This document shows, in pieces, positions 24,690-36,024 of a stretch of 64,000 bases of DNA. The notes below the pieces were generated by a model. That model saw nothing but the letters and a program-made list of their open reading frames with translations. It did no database searches and had not been told where the DNA came from. Each line of letters starts with the position of its first letter. The stretch's first letter is position 1. Origin of the DNA: Carettochelys insculpta (lineage: Eukaryota > Chordata > Testudines > Carettochelyidae); NCBI RefSeq assembly GCF_033958435.1, contig NC_134138.1, positions 6,460,001 through 6,524,000 on the forward strand, in the 5' to 3' direction. The position numbers were made by a program, and so were the translations under genes.

Positions 24690-26230
24690 GTACAGAGCCA
24701 AGAGCAGCAGCAAAAATAATCACAGAGGAAAGACAAAACTGCAGTTGTAAAGAGACCAGAATCTCTGCACGCATGGAGGGGAAAAAAGGAAAACATATGC
24801 AAACCAACTGAAAGATAGAAACAGTAACCCAGGGATAGGGAAAGACTCACAGAGACACAGTCAGGCAGGGCCACAGAAATAGCCTTCAAGCACCTGGAAG
24901 ATGAGATGTGAAACAAATCAGAGATTAACCAGAAGCCCCCAACATGTCAAGAAACAAGCACAGCCATAAGTTTGTTCCAAAACAAACAGAATAGAGGACC
25001 CCATGCAGCTGTCTTATGCCAGGGGACCCAGATAAGAAGAGGGACCAGTGAGGGCTGGGAAAAAACTGCCTGTCTCTAGGCTCACTGTACCTCTCCAGCA
25101 CTAGGTTATACAGAAGCCACCTGCTGCTTAACATCTGCTCCTCTGCTGTCACCTGTCTTGGTTGGAGACCCACATGACTTTCCCTCCTGGTCAGGATTTT
25201 TCAGAACTACCCAGAAAGTCAGACCGGTTATCCAGGGCTGCTTTGGTTTCTCCTAAAAAACAGCCAGCATAATTGCCTACAATTATAAATGACCATACAG
25301 ACCTTCCTAAGCAAGCACGTTTATCCTTAACGTGAAAGCATAATAGAGGAAAACACTAAAAACCTATACATGCCAAAAAGCATGCAACTGGGATTTTTTA
25401 AAATTATTTTTTCTGGAATATTGACTTCAGCCAAGAAATTTAAACAGTGTGGAAAAAATACAAATAAATGGACTACCCCGCCTTTGAAAGACATCAGTCC
25501 CTACAACCCTTCTCTGACAATTAGAAGAGGAATCTCTTCAACGGTATGCCCTGTTCATTTGCTGGGTTACAAAGAAAGCCCAGTGTCATTTTAAACTCAG
25601 GCTATTTAACCAAGAGTCCTTTCTCTATCTGCTGGTCTCTAGAGAATCCAATTAAACAGTATATTCAAACCTCCCCAGGACGTGGTACAACCACCTGAGT
25701 GAATTTACCCGATTCATTCCAGGAGGGCTCTGGTTCAGCTTCACCTTCCCCCACTCCCCCAGGAATGGCGCACAGTCCACGGACAACAGCGACAAAACCA
25801 TAATTCAGAAAGGTCTCCCAAAGGTATTGCAGGAAGTTGCCATGGCATGGTCTAAGGAGCACATACTGTGAGAGGGCACCAATGAACAATCCATGCCAAG
25901 ACGGACTCTAAGGGTACATTAGTGGTACCTATCTCAAATCTTTGAGGTCCATTAAATCAATCTAGAAGGGAACAGAAGCCAGAAATGGAGCTACCTAGAA
26001 TAAACCTCCACCTCAGGCAGTAGCCTATGTAAGAGGCATCAGATAAAACAGGGAAGAATTTAGTCAATAATGACACTTTTAAACTGGGTTGGTGATAACA
26101 CTAGAAGAAGAGTAATCAAAGTATAAACAAAACAGACAATGAGAAAGTCGGACACAAGAAGGGCAAATCAAGCCATTTAAGCTGAAGAATTCCAGCAATA
26201 ATAAAGTTTTATAGTCACTGGCAGCATTTA
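24690..26230. other. No gene firmly supported
   Basis: A minus-strand frame of 74 codons at 25665-25889 has a coding-like look but no convincing acceptor or donor. It may belong to an unclassified repeat. The rest is AT-rich. Confidence 0.4.
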
Positions 26231-26232
26231 TA

Positions 26233-26567
26233 CAGTAAACTTTCATATTCAGTATTCTATTATCTGGAACTCTCAAATACCCGGCATTGTATCCATAAGC
26301 AAGTTTTAGTTTCACTATACCAGACTTATGGAAAATGTAAGTAAATACAAATAAATACAGCAAATACAAAAATATAAATTTACAGTGCACAATACTACTG
26401 TTGATGGTAAATAAAAGTATTCTGCATACATTTTTGTTTGTATCTTAATATCTGAACTTTCTTTAGGTGTTATTCATTGCTAGGTATACCTCTCTATTAT
26501 CCAGAATGTTTGAATATCTGGCAACCTCCCAGTCCCATGGCTGCCAGATACAAAAAAGAGTTTACCG
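26233..26567. mobile_element. Tigger-like MITE with TA target duplication
   Basis: The left end is CAGTAAACTTTCATATTCAG after TA. The right end, read on the other strand, is CGGTAAACTCTTTTTTGTAT before TA. Length is about 335 bp with no coding potential. The left terminus is nearly the same as that at 34584, so both belong to one family. Confidence 0.7.
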
Positions 26568-26914
26568 TAATACCTACTGGTCCAATGAGAAAAAGCCATC
26601 ACCTAACAGGAAATACACATTTCTCTTGAGATGGGGCACAAGGCCTTGTAGATGAGCCAGATATGACAAGGAACGAGTTTGTTCCTTAATATTGTTTAGA
26701 GCACACCATTGGCATGCAAGAGAACAAGACTTTCGCACCAAAGCCCTAGAAGAGTTACACAACATACCATGGCAGGCAGAAAAGAGAGCAGGAAGAGGAG
26801 GTAGGTGTAATTAGAAGGGAAGTCTGTTCTTGGAAGATACTTGCTTAGAAGTGATCATAGATGTTACCTTTACTTACAATGCCAGAAATATGCATGATGA
26901 TTTACAACATGGGT

Positions 26915-26990
26915 AGAGACGGATTACCTGTCCCGAAAAGCTCATGTCTGCAAAAATTTGTGTACGCTTAACTTAAACTAACCTGTTATA
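26915..26990 (+). mobile_element. Penelope-like terminal fragment
   Basis: 'gattacctgtcccgaaaagc', then 'tcatgtctgcaaaaatttgt', is a diverged version of the 'gtcccacgaaagctcat' terminal block of the element at 8.9 kb. Only part of the terminal segment remains. Confidence 0.5.
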
Positions 26991-28347
26991 TGGTAGGAAA
27001 ATTAAGTAAGTAGAATTTTATGTAAATTAGATTTCTTAAAAATAAAAATATTTCAAATTAAGATTTGGAATTAACATATGTTAAAGCCCAAAATTATTCC
27101 AGTTTATAAAAATTATTTAAAAACAAAAATACTAATCAGTGTGTTTACTACCAAGCTGCAAAGTCGGACCATTGAACTATAAGTCGTCACTGCCTAAGCA
27201 TCTGGAATCAATTTGCTGAAGTGCTAAACCAGCTTTTGGACAATAGTAGCCTGTTCTGCGGGTACAGAGAGAATACTTTCTTCTTCAGTTTACTAACTGG
27301 TTTCTCAGATCAGTAATTAATTCATTGAATATTAAGAAAAACTATTAGAAGTTGAAAAAGCAAGAAAGTTTGTATTACTTTTCCCAAGATGAATAAAAAT
27401 AAGACAAGAATAAGATTCACTATTTCTAAAATCTTGAAGGACACTGAACAGAATAAAATCAGTTCAGTATGCTAACTACAACTACTGCTTTTGTTAAATA
27501 AAATAGTTTATGTATAAAAACTTTCAATAAATGTTCTGTATACATAAGAACATTTAATAGTTTTATTAAATAAAACTGGTTTTGTGCATTAGTTGAATTT
27601 GAAATTTCACCTAAATACAGCAAGACAAATCACAAGGGAAAAAAAATGTCAATCTAGCAAAAATATGAGCTCCATAATTGCTTAAAGGTGTATGAAATAG
27701 TGCATCCTCCTGATCAGCAAGCAGCAAGAGCAAATTTTGTGCCCATCAGTTGTTTTAATTGTTACCAACTATTGAGAATCAACATCGGTTTAGAAGGTAA
27801 CTAAAAATTACAAATGGATAACACAATTAAAACAAAAGGTTTAAAAGCAAGGTTTCTGGCTTGCAGATTCACATCTTGATTAAAATTGGTGAGTTAAAAC
27901 ACTCATTTAAATAATTCCACCATGATGCATTAGCTAACATGTTGACTAACTTCTATACAGGTCTAGCATAGACAAAGCAATTTCAAAATTTCAGCCAGTC
28001 AAGTGAAACCCCTTAGGGAACAGAGTGTCTCTCGACCAAGGAACACAATTGTCTCGTCTGTGCTAGGATTTTAAGATGTGAGAGCAAACATGTTTAAGAA
28101 AGACATAATGAAGACAAGGACACAATTTCAAGCTGATCGCAGCTAACCCTGAGTAGGTCCTTGTTAACACTGAACTTTTCCATCATGATAATATTAAAAT
28201 ATGAGTAACACAAGTGTAGACAAAACAAGCATGAGAAGAGATGCTAACAGAGAGAGGGGTAGGAGAAAGACAAGAAAGTTGACTGGCTAATGCATGTATG
28301 TGAAGTATCCAAAAGATTATTCAAATTTTAATAGTAGTAGTAGTTAC
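26991..28347. other. AT-rich, presumed intron
   Basis: No repeat or exon is recognised. A long polypyrimidine tract on the minus strand (28278 to about 28248) ends in TTAG and is followed by an open stretch, but the only donor there (GTTAGC) is weak, so no exon is called. Confidence 0.45.
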
Positions 28348-28486
28348 CTGAACTTTACTGCCGGTAATGATATTTAGTACACTGAACAGGAGGAGAACAT
28401 CAGAGCTGAGGTTAGTGTTGGAAAGCCAATTGAAGGTCACCTGACGCTTAGCAACAAAGGAGGGGAAAGTATGAAAATCTAAGCAG
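28348..28486 (-). CDS. Internal coding exon of an unidentified minus-strand gene (candidate exon 2)
   Basis: A 139-bp segment bounded on the minus strand by a good acceptor (TTTCTTCCCTCTGCAG just before 28486) and a consensus-like donor (CAG then GTAACT, 28347-28342). After one leading base, 46 codons are open. The residues begin CLDFHTFPSFVAKRQVTFNW and end ITGSKVQ, with a hydrophobic stretch between. The other two frames contain stops. The single leading base completes the codon split by the 11-nt exon at 62891-62901 (AG+C, Ser), so the two join in phase. It lies outside every repeat I recognise. I do not recognise the protein. A sequence-only exon call remains a prediction. Confidence 0.6.
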
Positions 28487-28489
28487 CTG

Positions 28490-29090
28490 CAGAGGGAAGA
28501 AACCTCAACAGTTCTAGCTTGTGTGGACATGAAGCTGGAATACAAAAGCAGAACTCACATATACTATCTGGCCTTGCTTTATAGCTTGTTAGTCATCAAG
28601 ATACCTGCCGTACGAGTCAATTCAGGGACACCATTTTGCATACAGGGTATATTTAAATATAAATATAGTTTTTCTTTAGTACTCAAAATAGATTTTAGGT
28701 AGGCCACTGCATTACTTTAGCATGGCTCATTAGAGCAGAAAATTAAGATGGGCTAGCCAATAGCAAGTTCAATCAATTATGAGTATATAATTTTGGATCT
28801 CAGAGGAAAAAGCAGCTTAGCACAGCGAGAATGATCTCAGGTGCCTGTGACAGATCAGCTAGATAGATAAGACATTTTTAGCATGTTAAGTTCTAGGGAG
28901 AAGTAGTGCATATTTTTGTGTATCTGTACTTACTCCATAGTGAAGGGCTAGCACTGAATATCCATTATGAGGCCCAGTTTCTCCCACCTCACATTCAAGT
29001 ACAACCTGTCCGAATACAGGTGGACTAGCTCCAGGTTCAAAAGGTGAATTTCTCTACCAAACTTTCAAGGGGCATCTGAATTATAACATT
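28490..29090. other. Presumed intron, nothing recognised
   Basis: Unremarkable AT-rich sequence upstream (in minus-strand terms) of the exon at 28348-28486. Nothing in it is recognised. Confidence 0.45.
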
Positions 29091-30455
29091 CTAAAATGGA
29101 CATAGGAAATGGATGTGTTGAGAGTCTCTGGGTTAGGCTAAAAGGGCTAAAAACCAAGGGTAATGTACTGCTAGGAGTCTACTACAGGCCACCTACCCAG
29201 GTGGAACAGGTGAATGAGGCTTTTTTTTTTTTTTAATAAAAACAACTAAAAAAATCATCCAGGTCCCAGGATTTGGCGCTGATGGGGGACTTCAGCCATC
29301 CAAATATATGCTGGGAAACTACCACAGCGGAGCACAGACTATCCAGTAAGTTCTTGGACTGCATTGGAGACAACGTTTTATATCGAAAGGTTGAAAAAGC
29401 TACTGGGGGGGGGGAAGCTGTTCTAGATTTGACTTTAACCAATAGGGAGAAACTGATTGAGAATTTGAAAGTGGAAGGCAGCTTGGGTGAAAGTGATCAT
29501 GAAGTCAGAGGTCATAATCCTAAGGAAGAGTAGAAGGGAGACCAGCAAAACAGAGACAGTGGATTTCAGGAAGGTGGATTTTGGTAAACTCAGAGAGCTG
29601 GTAGGTAAGGTCCCACAGGAAGCAAGACTGAGGGGAAAAACAACTGAGAGAGTTGGCAGTTTTTCAAAGGGACATTAAGGGCCCAAAAGCAAGCTATTCA
29701 GCTGCATAGGAAAGATAGAAAATATGGCAAAAGACCACCTTGGCTTAAGCAGGAGATCTTGCATAATCTCAAAATAAAAAAGGAATCAAAGAAAAAAAGG
29801 AAAACTAGGACAAATTACAAAAGATGAATTTAGGCAAACACAAGAATGCAGGGGCAAGATTAAAAAGGCAAAGGCACAAAATGAGCTCAGACCAGCTACC
29901 GGGATAAAAGCTAAAGATGACTTATTTATAAATACTTTAGAAGCAAAAGGAAGACCAAGGATAGGGTAGGCCCATTGCTCAATGAGGAGGAAGAAACAGT
30001 AACAGGAAACCTGGAAATGGCAGAGATGCTTAATGACTTCTTTGTTTCAGTCTTCACTGAAAAGTCTGAAGAATGAATACCTAACATAGTGAACGCTAGT
30101 GGGAAAGGTGTAGGTTTAGAAGATAAAATAAAAAAAAAAAGAACAAGTTAAAAATCACTTAGAAAAGTTAATGCCTGCAAATTACTAGGGCCTTATGAAA
30201 TGCATCCTAGAATACTCAAGGAGCTGATGGAGGAGGTATCTGAGCCTTTAGCTATCATCTTTGGAAAATCATGGGAGACAGGAGAGATTCCAGAAGACTG
30301 GAAAAGGACAAATACATTGCCCATCTATAAAAAGGGGGATAAGAGCAATGCAGGAAACTACAAACCAGTCAGTTTAACTTCTGTGCCTGGAAAGATAATG
30401 GAGCAAGTAACTAAGAAAGTCATCTGCAAACACTTGGAAGTTGATAAGGGACAGG

Positions 30456-30672
30456 GGGAGGAGGAGCTCACTGGTTTGAGCATTGGCCTGCTAAACCCAG
30501 GGTTGTGAGTTCAATCCCTGAGGAGCTCATTGAGGGATTGGGGAAAAATAGATGTCAGGGATGGTGCTTGGCCCTGCCAAGAGGACAGTGGACTGGACTA
30601 GATGACCTCCTGTGGTGCCTTCCAGTTCTAGGAGATGTGTATCTCCAATTTTTATTTATTTATTTTTCTAAC
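30456..30672 (+). mobile_element. Cry I-type tRNA-derived SINE (turtle)
   Basis: A tRNA-like head holds an A-box-like AGCTCACTGGTTTGAGC (30465) and a B-box-like GTTCAATCC (30509-30517), after the typical 'ggcctgctaaacccagggtt' stretch. The body ends in a CR1-like tail ('ggactagatgacctcctgtg', 30595) and an A/T-rich 3' end. This is the known layout of the cryptodire Cry I SINE, mobilised by CR1. It sits inside the CR1 at 29.1-32.2 kb. It is the strongest single clue to the organism. Confidence 0.85.
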
Positions 30673-30908
30673 AGTGAGCATGGCTTTGCAAAGAACAAAT
30701 CATGTTAGATCAGTCTGGTAGCTTTATTTGACAGCATAACAAGCCTTCTGGATAATGGAGAAGTGGTGGATGTGGTATACCCAGACTTTAGTAAGGCATC
30801 TGATACAGTCTCACATGATATTCTTATCAATAAACTAGGCAAACACAACTTAGATGGGGCTACCATAAGGTGTGTGCAAAATTGGCTGGATAACCACACT
30901 CAGAGTAG

Positions 30909-31153
30909 ACCCACTTCTTCGCTTTTTTGTTTGGATAGAATACAGACTAACACAGCTATTTCTGTGTCACCAGGCAGAAAAATGTGCTCCTTACTAGAGG
31001 AACTGAGCCCTGACTGAAGGGTTCTCATCAGTTGTTTCAGCATTTAGCATAACTGATGAGAACCCTTCAGTCAGGGCTCAGTTCCTCTAGTAAGGAGCAC
31101 ATTTTTCTGCCTGGTGACACAGATAGTTGTGTTAGTCTATTCTATCCAAACAT
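30909..31153. mobile_element. Penelope-like foldback inserted in CR1, 11-bp target duplication
   Basis: Two arms (30929-31033 and 31051-31152) are almost perfect reverse complements around a 17-bp loop. Both contain the AGACTAACACARCTAT terminal motif and a shared block GTGCTCCTTACTAGAGGAAC. The insertion is flanked by ACTCAGAGTAG at 30898-30908 and 31154-31164, and removing it together with one copy restores the CR1 order. There is no coding content. It is a minimal Penelope-type product made of two opposed ends. Confidence 0.9.
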
Positions 31154-32365
31154 ACTCAGAGTAGTTATTAATGGTTCTCAGTCCTGCTGGAAAGGTATAA
31201 CAAATGGGGTTCCACAGGGGTCTGTTTTGGGACTGGTTCTGTTCAATATCTTCATCAACAATTTAGATATTGGCACAGAAATAAGGCTTATTAAGTTTGC
31301 AAATGATACCAAGCTGGGAGAGGCTGCAATTGCTTTGGAAGATAGAGTCATAATTAAAAATGATCTGAGGTAAACAGGATGAGGTTTAATAAAAAGACAA
31401 ATGCAAAGTGCCCCACTTAGGAAGGAACGATCAGGTTCACACATACAGAATGGGAAGCGACTGTCTAGGAAGGAGTATGGCAGAAAGGGATCTAGGGGTT
31501 ATAGCGGACTACAAGCTAAATAGGAGTCAACAATATGATGCCGTTGTAAAAAAGCAAACATGATTCTGGGATGCATTAACAGGTGCATTGTGAGCAAGCA
31601 TGAGAAAGCCTTCTTCCACTCTACTCTGCGCTGGTTAGGCTTCCGTTGGAGTATTGTGTCCAGTTCTGGGCACCGCATTTCAAGAAAGATGTGGAGAAAT
31701 TGGAGAGGGTCCAAAAAAAGAGCAACAAGAATGATCAAAGGTCTAGGGAACATGACCCATGAAGGAAGGCTGAAAGCACTGGGCTTGTTTAGTGTGGAAA
31801 AGAGAAGATTGAGGATGGTGGGGGGGCATGATAGCAGTTCTCAGGTATCTAAAAGGGTGTCATAAGGAGGAGGGAGAAAATTTGTTCTTCTTGGCCTCTG
31901 AGGTTAGAGCAAGCAGCAATGGGCTTAAGCTGCTGCAAGGGAGGTTTAGGTTGAACATTAGGAAAAAGTTCCTAACTGTCAGGGTGATCAAACACTGGAA
32001 TAGATCACCTGGGGAGGTTGTGGAATCTCCACCTCTGGAGATATTTAAGAACAGGTTAGATAGATGTCTATCAGGGATGGTCTAGACAGTACTTGGTCCT
32101 GCCATGAGGGCAGGGGCCTGGACTCGATGACCTCTCAAGGTCCCTTCCAGTCCTAGTATCCTATGATTTTATGAAAACAGGAGCACTGTGCTCCAAAAGA
32201 CTACCTTTTGCCACTTTGTAGGGGAAAAGGAGAGAGCAGTTGAGACATTTCACTGGTCACTCACAGCAACTACATGGGGGTGACCAACATGTAAGTGATC
32301 AGAGTCCAATATCAAACATTAACGTGAAGCAGCTTTTTCCCCAGTGATGCTACAAAATCAAGTTC

Positions 32366-32711
32366 AGGCCTGGTCTACACAGCTACAGTGCTCAGAGATG
32401 TGAGCTTCAGCTCCCTCTCGTAGTTTAGTCAATATAACCCCTAGGTGCAGCTCGGTCAAGAGAAGAATGCTTCTGTTGACCTAGTTACCACCAATTGAGG
32501 TAGAGGTCCTACAACAATGGAAAAAATCATTTCATCACTTTAGTACGCGTGTTTGCAACTGTACTAACACTGGCATCGCTGTGGTGCAGTAGCTGTACCA
32601 CTCCCACAGCTGGTGCCCGAGGCCATGTCTACAGTACAAGCGCTACAGCAGCATAGCCACTGCAACACTGTAGAAGGCAGGAGGAGTTTTCCCACTGATG
32701 TAGGTCAACTA
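32366..32711. mobile_element. MITE pieces with TCTACAC-type ends
   Basis: 'ggcctggtctacacagctac' (32368) and 'ggccatgtctacagtacaag' (32631) are two TIR-like starts of the TCTACAC family. The segment between them (32370-32630) looks like one worn MITE, and 32627-32711 like the beginning of another, cut by the Tigger-like element at 32712. Confidence 0.5.
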
Positions 32712-33031
32712 CAGGTTGATCCCCTCTAGTCCAGCACCCTCAGGACCTAACTAGTGCTGAACAAGAGAATTTGCCAAATCACAGAAGGTCAATACTGTCT
32801 AGCAGCATTACCAACACTTCCGCTGCATACTAGACTCAGACATTTGGGGGGAAGTTAGAGCTAAATGATAGCTCAGAACACAGACCCAGGACTGGAGTCT
32901 GTAAGCAAACTTTACTGAAGCACAGGAAAGTTGACCAAACGCATGAAAGGTGAACATCTGGCTAACTGAAATCATGCTAGAGGAGGAATATTGCTGCATG
33001 AGTGTGTGCTGGACCAGAAAGGTCCAACATG
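32712..33031. mobile_element. Tigger-like MITE family 1, copy 1 (TA target duplication)
   Basis: Starts CAGGTTGATCCCCTCTAGTC after TA and ends, read on the other strand, CATGTTGGACCTTTCTGGTC before TA; 320 bp. The interior matches the 39.9 and 43.7-kb copies ('cttccgctgcatactagact', 'ggaggaatattgctgc'). No transposase is encoded. Confidence 0.8.
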
Positions 33032-33064
33032 TACGTACGTATGTACGTACGTACACACACACCA
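33029..33064 (+). repeat. GTAC tetranucleotide microsatellite
   Basis: (GTAC)n with one interruption, then (AC)n. It starts at the TA target duplication of the neighbouring Tigger-like MITE, so the insertion site may have seeded it. Each unit is self-complementary. Confidence 0.85.
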
Positions 33065-33172
33065 GTAACAATTTTTTTTGGACCAATTTCTATTAGAGAG
33101 ACAAGCTTATGAGCTTACACAGAACTCTTTCAGGTCACTACATCTGATACCCAGAATGAAGTTTTTCAGGAC
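33065..33172 (-). mobile_element. Penelope-type terminal segment (antisense)
   Basis: On the minus strand: 'gacctgaaagagttctgtgt', then 'aagctcataagcttgtctct', then 'aatagaaattggtcc'. The same order is seen at 20.0 kb, so it is a dispersed terminal segment. Membership among Penelope ends is inferred. Confidence 0.5.
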
Positions 33173-33249
33173 AATGGGTTGGTGGAAAATGCAAAGAAAT
33201 CATAAATGAACACAAGGGATCACAAGCTCTCTTTTGTAAGACATTTCTA

Positions 33250-34065
33250 TGCACAGGAGACCCCAACTCACCACAGACATTGGATCAGTACTGACCCACA
33301 GAGAAGAGTCCCGGAAAATAAAACCACACATCACTTCCAGCTAGGAGTCAGGGTTAAACTGCTGGGAAATGTGCAGCACTTCCAACACCTTGGAAGTCAT
33401 CTGTTCACTAAAGTTGACACTGATGCAGAAATCCAGCATCACGTGAACTGTGCAAGCCCTTTCTCCCACCTGAGAGAAAGGTCTTCGAGAACCAGGACAT
33501 CTATCCCAAGACAAAGCTCCTTGTACACCATACAGCGGTTGTTCCACCACTACTGTAGGCATGTGAAACTCGGACAACATACCAGTGTCATTTGAAGGCA
33601 CCTGAACAATATCATCAATGCTGCCTCAGCAGAATCGTAAATATCTCTTTGGTGGATAGGTGTGTGAACACTAGTGTCCTGGAAGAGTCAAAGATGACCA
33701 ACATCGAAGCCATTATTATTCATCAATAACTTGGTTTGACTGGTCACATGGTTTGGAGGTCTGATCAGTGCCTCCCAAAACAGATTCTATTTTCCAAATT
33801 GGAGGAAAGATGGAGGAGCGTTGGGGGCCATCAGAAGCGATATAAGGTCATGCTGAAGGCACACAGGAAAAAGTGCAGCATCGGTGTCAATACTCGGGAG
33901 AGCCTTGCCCAAGACCAGCCCTGGTGGAGAGAGGTAATCCATGAGGAGGTGGCACAATTTGAGGGGTCCCGCCACAGTGCAGACAAGGAGATGTGCAGAA
34001 GGAAGAGAGCTTCACAAACCACCCCACACCTCTGCAACAGCTATCAAAATCTGACCCTTCTATGA
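33250..34065 (+). mobile_element. Decayed plus-strand LINE 3' half
   Basis: Frames at 33206-33595 and 33736-34065 together show the order found at the end of APE-type LINEs: a 'FQHLGSHLFTKVDTDAEI' block (compare YLGSTITDTLLLDTEL in copy A), a stretch about cysteine and tyrosine near 33560, GHMVWRSDQCLPKQILF (compare GHVHRMNDGRIPKDILY), and a K-rich tail. Several frameshifts and stops separate them. It is a different subfamily from copies A and B and is in the opposite orientation. Confidence 0.6.
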
Positions 34066-34581
34066 TAAGGCCTGTGGCTTCAGAATCAGCCACCAACAGA
34101 TTCACATATAGGAGGGTGACAAAGACATCTGACTCATTATCGACTGACCACCAAGAAAGCCATTAATCCTATACCTCCACTCCACAATATCTGGCAGATT
34201 TAAAAATATTAGATACAAATCAGACCTTGATTTTTATAAATCTGCATTGGCTAGCACCTCTTCATGTTAGAACAGCTAAACAACTTTTTAGTGAAGTCAC
34301 TGGACAAGAATGCTGAAATGAAGTCAGTCATCGACAATCAACCACCGCAGTTTACCTTTATAAGATGTAAAATCTACGATACACAATAAAATACAGTTCA
34401 GGCTCATATTCACAACTTGGATTTCCTAAATATTAGGCTACACACTTTTCTAATGTGACGGAAAAAACTAAAATGTTTCCTGCCAATACTGGACCTGTAG
34501 AGCATGAACTGAACCATTCTACATGTTTGCTATAGAAAGCGAAACAAATCTTACCTTTATTTTGCTGGATGACATCGTGAG
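34066..34581. other. No feature recognised
   Basis: Short AT-rich stretch between the LINE end and the next MITE; nothing supported. Confidence 0.45.
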
Positions 34582-34583
34582 TA

Positions 34584-34904
34584 CAGTAAACTTTCATATC
34601 CAGCAGCCCCATTACCAGGAGGTTGTCGGATATTCCAATTGGCAAGATATGCAGGAGATTCCAATATGCTCTGGACAGGGAGGGGCAGGTTGCCATGCAG
34701 GGAGCTGCTCGGGGCGGCTTGTGCATGGCTTTGCGGTGTGCCACTCTGGGTGGCTCACGCATGGCCACGTTGTGTGGGAAGCTGCTCTGAGCAGAGGATG
34801 CAGGATGGGAGAGCGGAGGAGTCATGGGCCACACACACATGGGATGGAATGCTAGTTAATTGAGAAGTCTGGTTGCTTGAATAATGGGTAAAACGAATTT
34901 ACTG
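34584..34904. mobile_element. Tigger-like MITE family 2 (TA target duplication)
   Basis: Left end CAGTAAACTTTCATATCCAG after TA. The right end on the other strand is CAGTAAATTCGTTTTACCCA before TA; 321 bp. It shares its left terminus with the copy at 26233. The frames inside are artefacts. Confidence 0.75.
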
Positions 34905-36024
34905 TAGATGCAGAAAAGGAGGTGAAGTAAACCTGTGCTGATTTTTTCCAGGGAGACCACAGTTTAAGATCCTTCAGAGGAAGAAATACCAACACAAAGG
35001 CAATTGTTAAATCTACAGGCTCTGCTAGGAAAAACAATAGCGCAATGAAAGAAAATACATGCTGCCAGCCAACAGTTTTAGAATAGATTAGAGATAACAT
35101 ACATCTGAAAACCACTGCTGAGATTAACAGCACAAACGAACTTTCATATCATGCCCCAGGCTAGAGTCACCTACTGTGATTCTGAAGTCTTCCTCAAGTT
35201 TCTTGCACTACAGTCTTCAGATCAGATCCTGAACCCATTACAAAAATATGCACCTGAAAATGCCAAGGGAGCTGGTCACCACATGCAGGGGCATAGCTTG
35301 CCAGGTCTGTTGCCTAACTGGAGTGAACGATGTATCTGGTAAACAAAGAGCATTTCCACTGCCTCCACCAGCACTGAACAATGATTTTGGGAGGGGGGCG
35401 GGGGGGCGGAAGGGGAGAGACAGCCTGAGGATGCTAAGAACTGTAAATGTTTTCTTTCTGAAGTAAGACCAACATAAACATAGCTACATTTTCCCCATCT
35501 ATTACTGATGCACATATATTAGAGAAATTACAAAAACTACCAGATTTGAAGAAAATCAGACAAGGAGTTCCTGACTTATAACCTGACTTAAACATCCTCA
35601 AAACAGAGACATTCAGAGACCAAATGACTAATTTTTGCCATTTGATTGCAAAGAAAAACACTTGGCTTTCTTCTCCTTCATTCATTTGACAACACAGCGC
35701 ATATCACCACCTGTCTCCCCGTTCCTCTATATCATCGGTTTCCCTGTTGGGCTGTGATTTTTGGGCAGCAAGAGAAGAGAGGACAGACATTTACAGTCAC
35801 ATTTTTGACTCTGCAATTTTACACCTGTCCATTCCTTCTTAGGTGCTTTTCCTTCTTTCCATGCTATATTACATTGTCAGTGCACTTCCTGAACCATACT
35901 TTCTCTGCCATATGTAATCATCTCTCCTGTGATCTTATTCCCAGGGCTCTTGTTGTTCTTTAGTCATTTCACTTGTCTTTCTACTTCCTCTTCCGAAATA
36001 TCGCTCTCGCTCTTGATGCTAAGC
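34905..36024. other. No gene supported
   Basis: Frames on both strands at 34852-35963 lack motifs and splice support. A G-run lies at 35390-35410. No repeat is recognised. Confidence 0.45.

Larger units (their letters stand above)
29093..32170 (+). mobile_element. CR1 LINE, 5'-truncated, with two nested insertions
   Basis: A plus-strand CR1 beginning in the AP-endonuclease region (KGNVLLGVYYRPPTQ near 29145, [10 protein letters not shown] near 29290). It passes through RT (GNYKPVSLTSVPGK near 30352, GVPQGSVLGLVLFNIF near 31206) to a complete 3' end ('ctcaaggtcccttccagtcc', then the tail ATGATTTTATGA, to about 32175). Many stops and indels break it. The RT catalytic box, normally FADD, reads FAND (31296-31307), so the enzyme would be dead even without frameshifts. 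A Cry I SINE (30456-30672) and a Penelope foldback (30909-31153) interrupt the RT region. A T-run near 29221 marks local expansion. Confidence 0.9.

Noticed and set aside
24256..24750. 164-codon plus-strand open frame
   Set aside because: Its periodic pattern comes from the inverted GAAACTGACCAG units of a non-autonomous transposon.
28180..28278. Second minus-strand exon just after the 28.4-kb exon
   Set aside because: The polypyrimidine tract is strong, but the donor (GTTAGC) is weak and the peptide is low-complexity. The intron would also be only about 70 bp.
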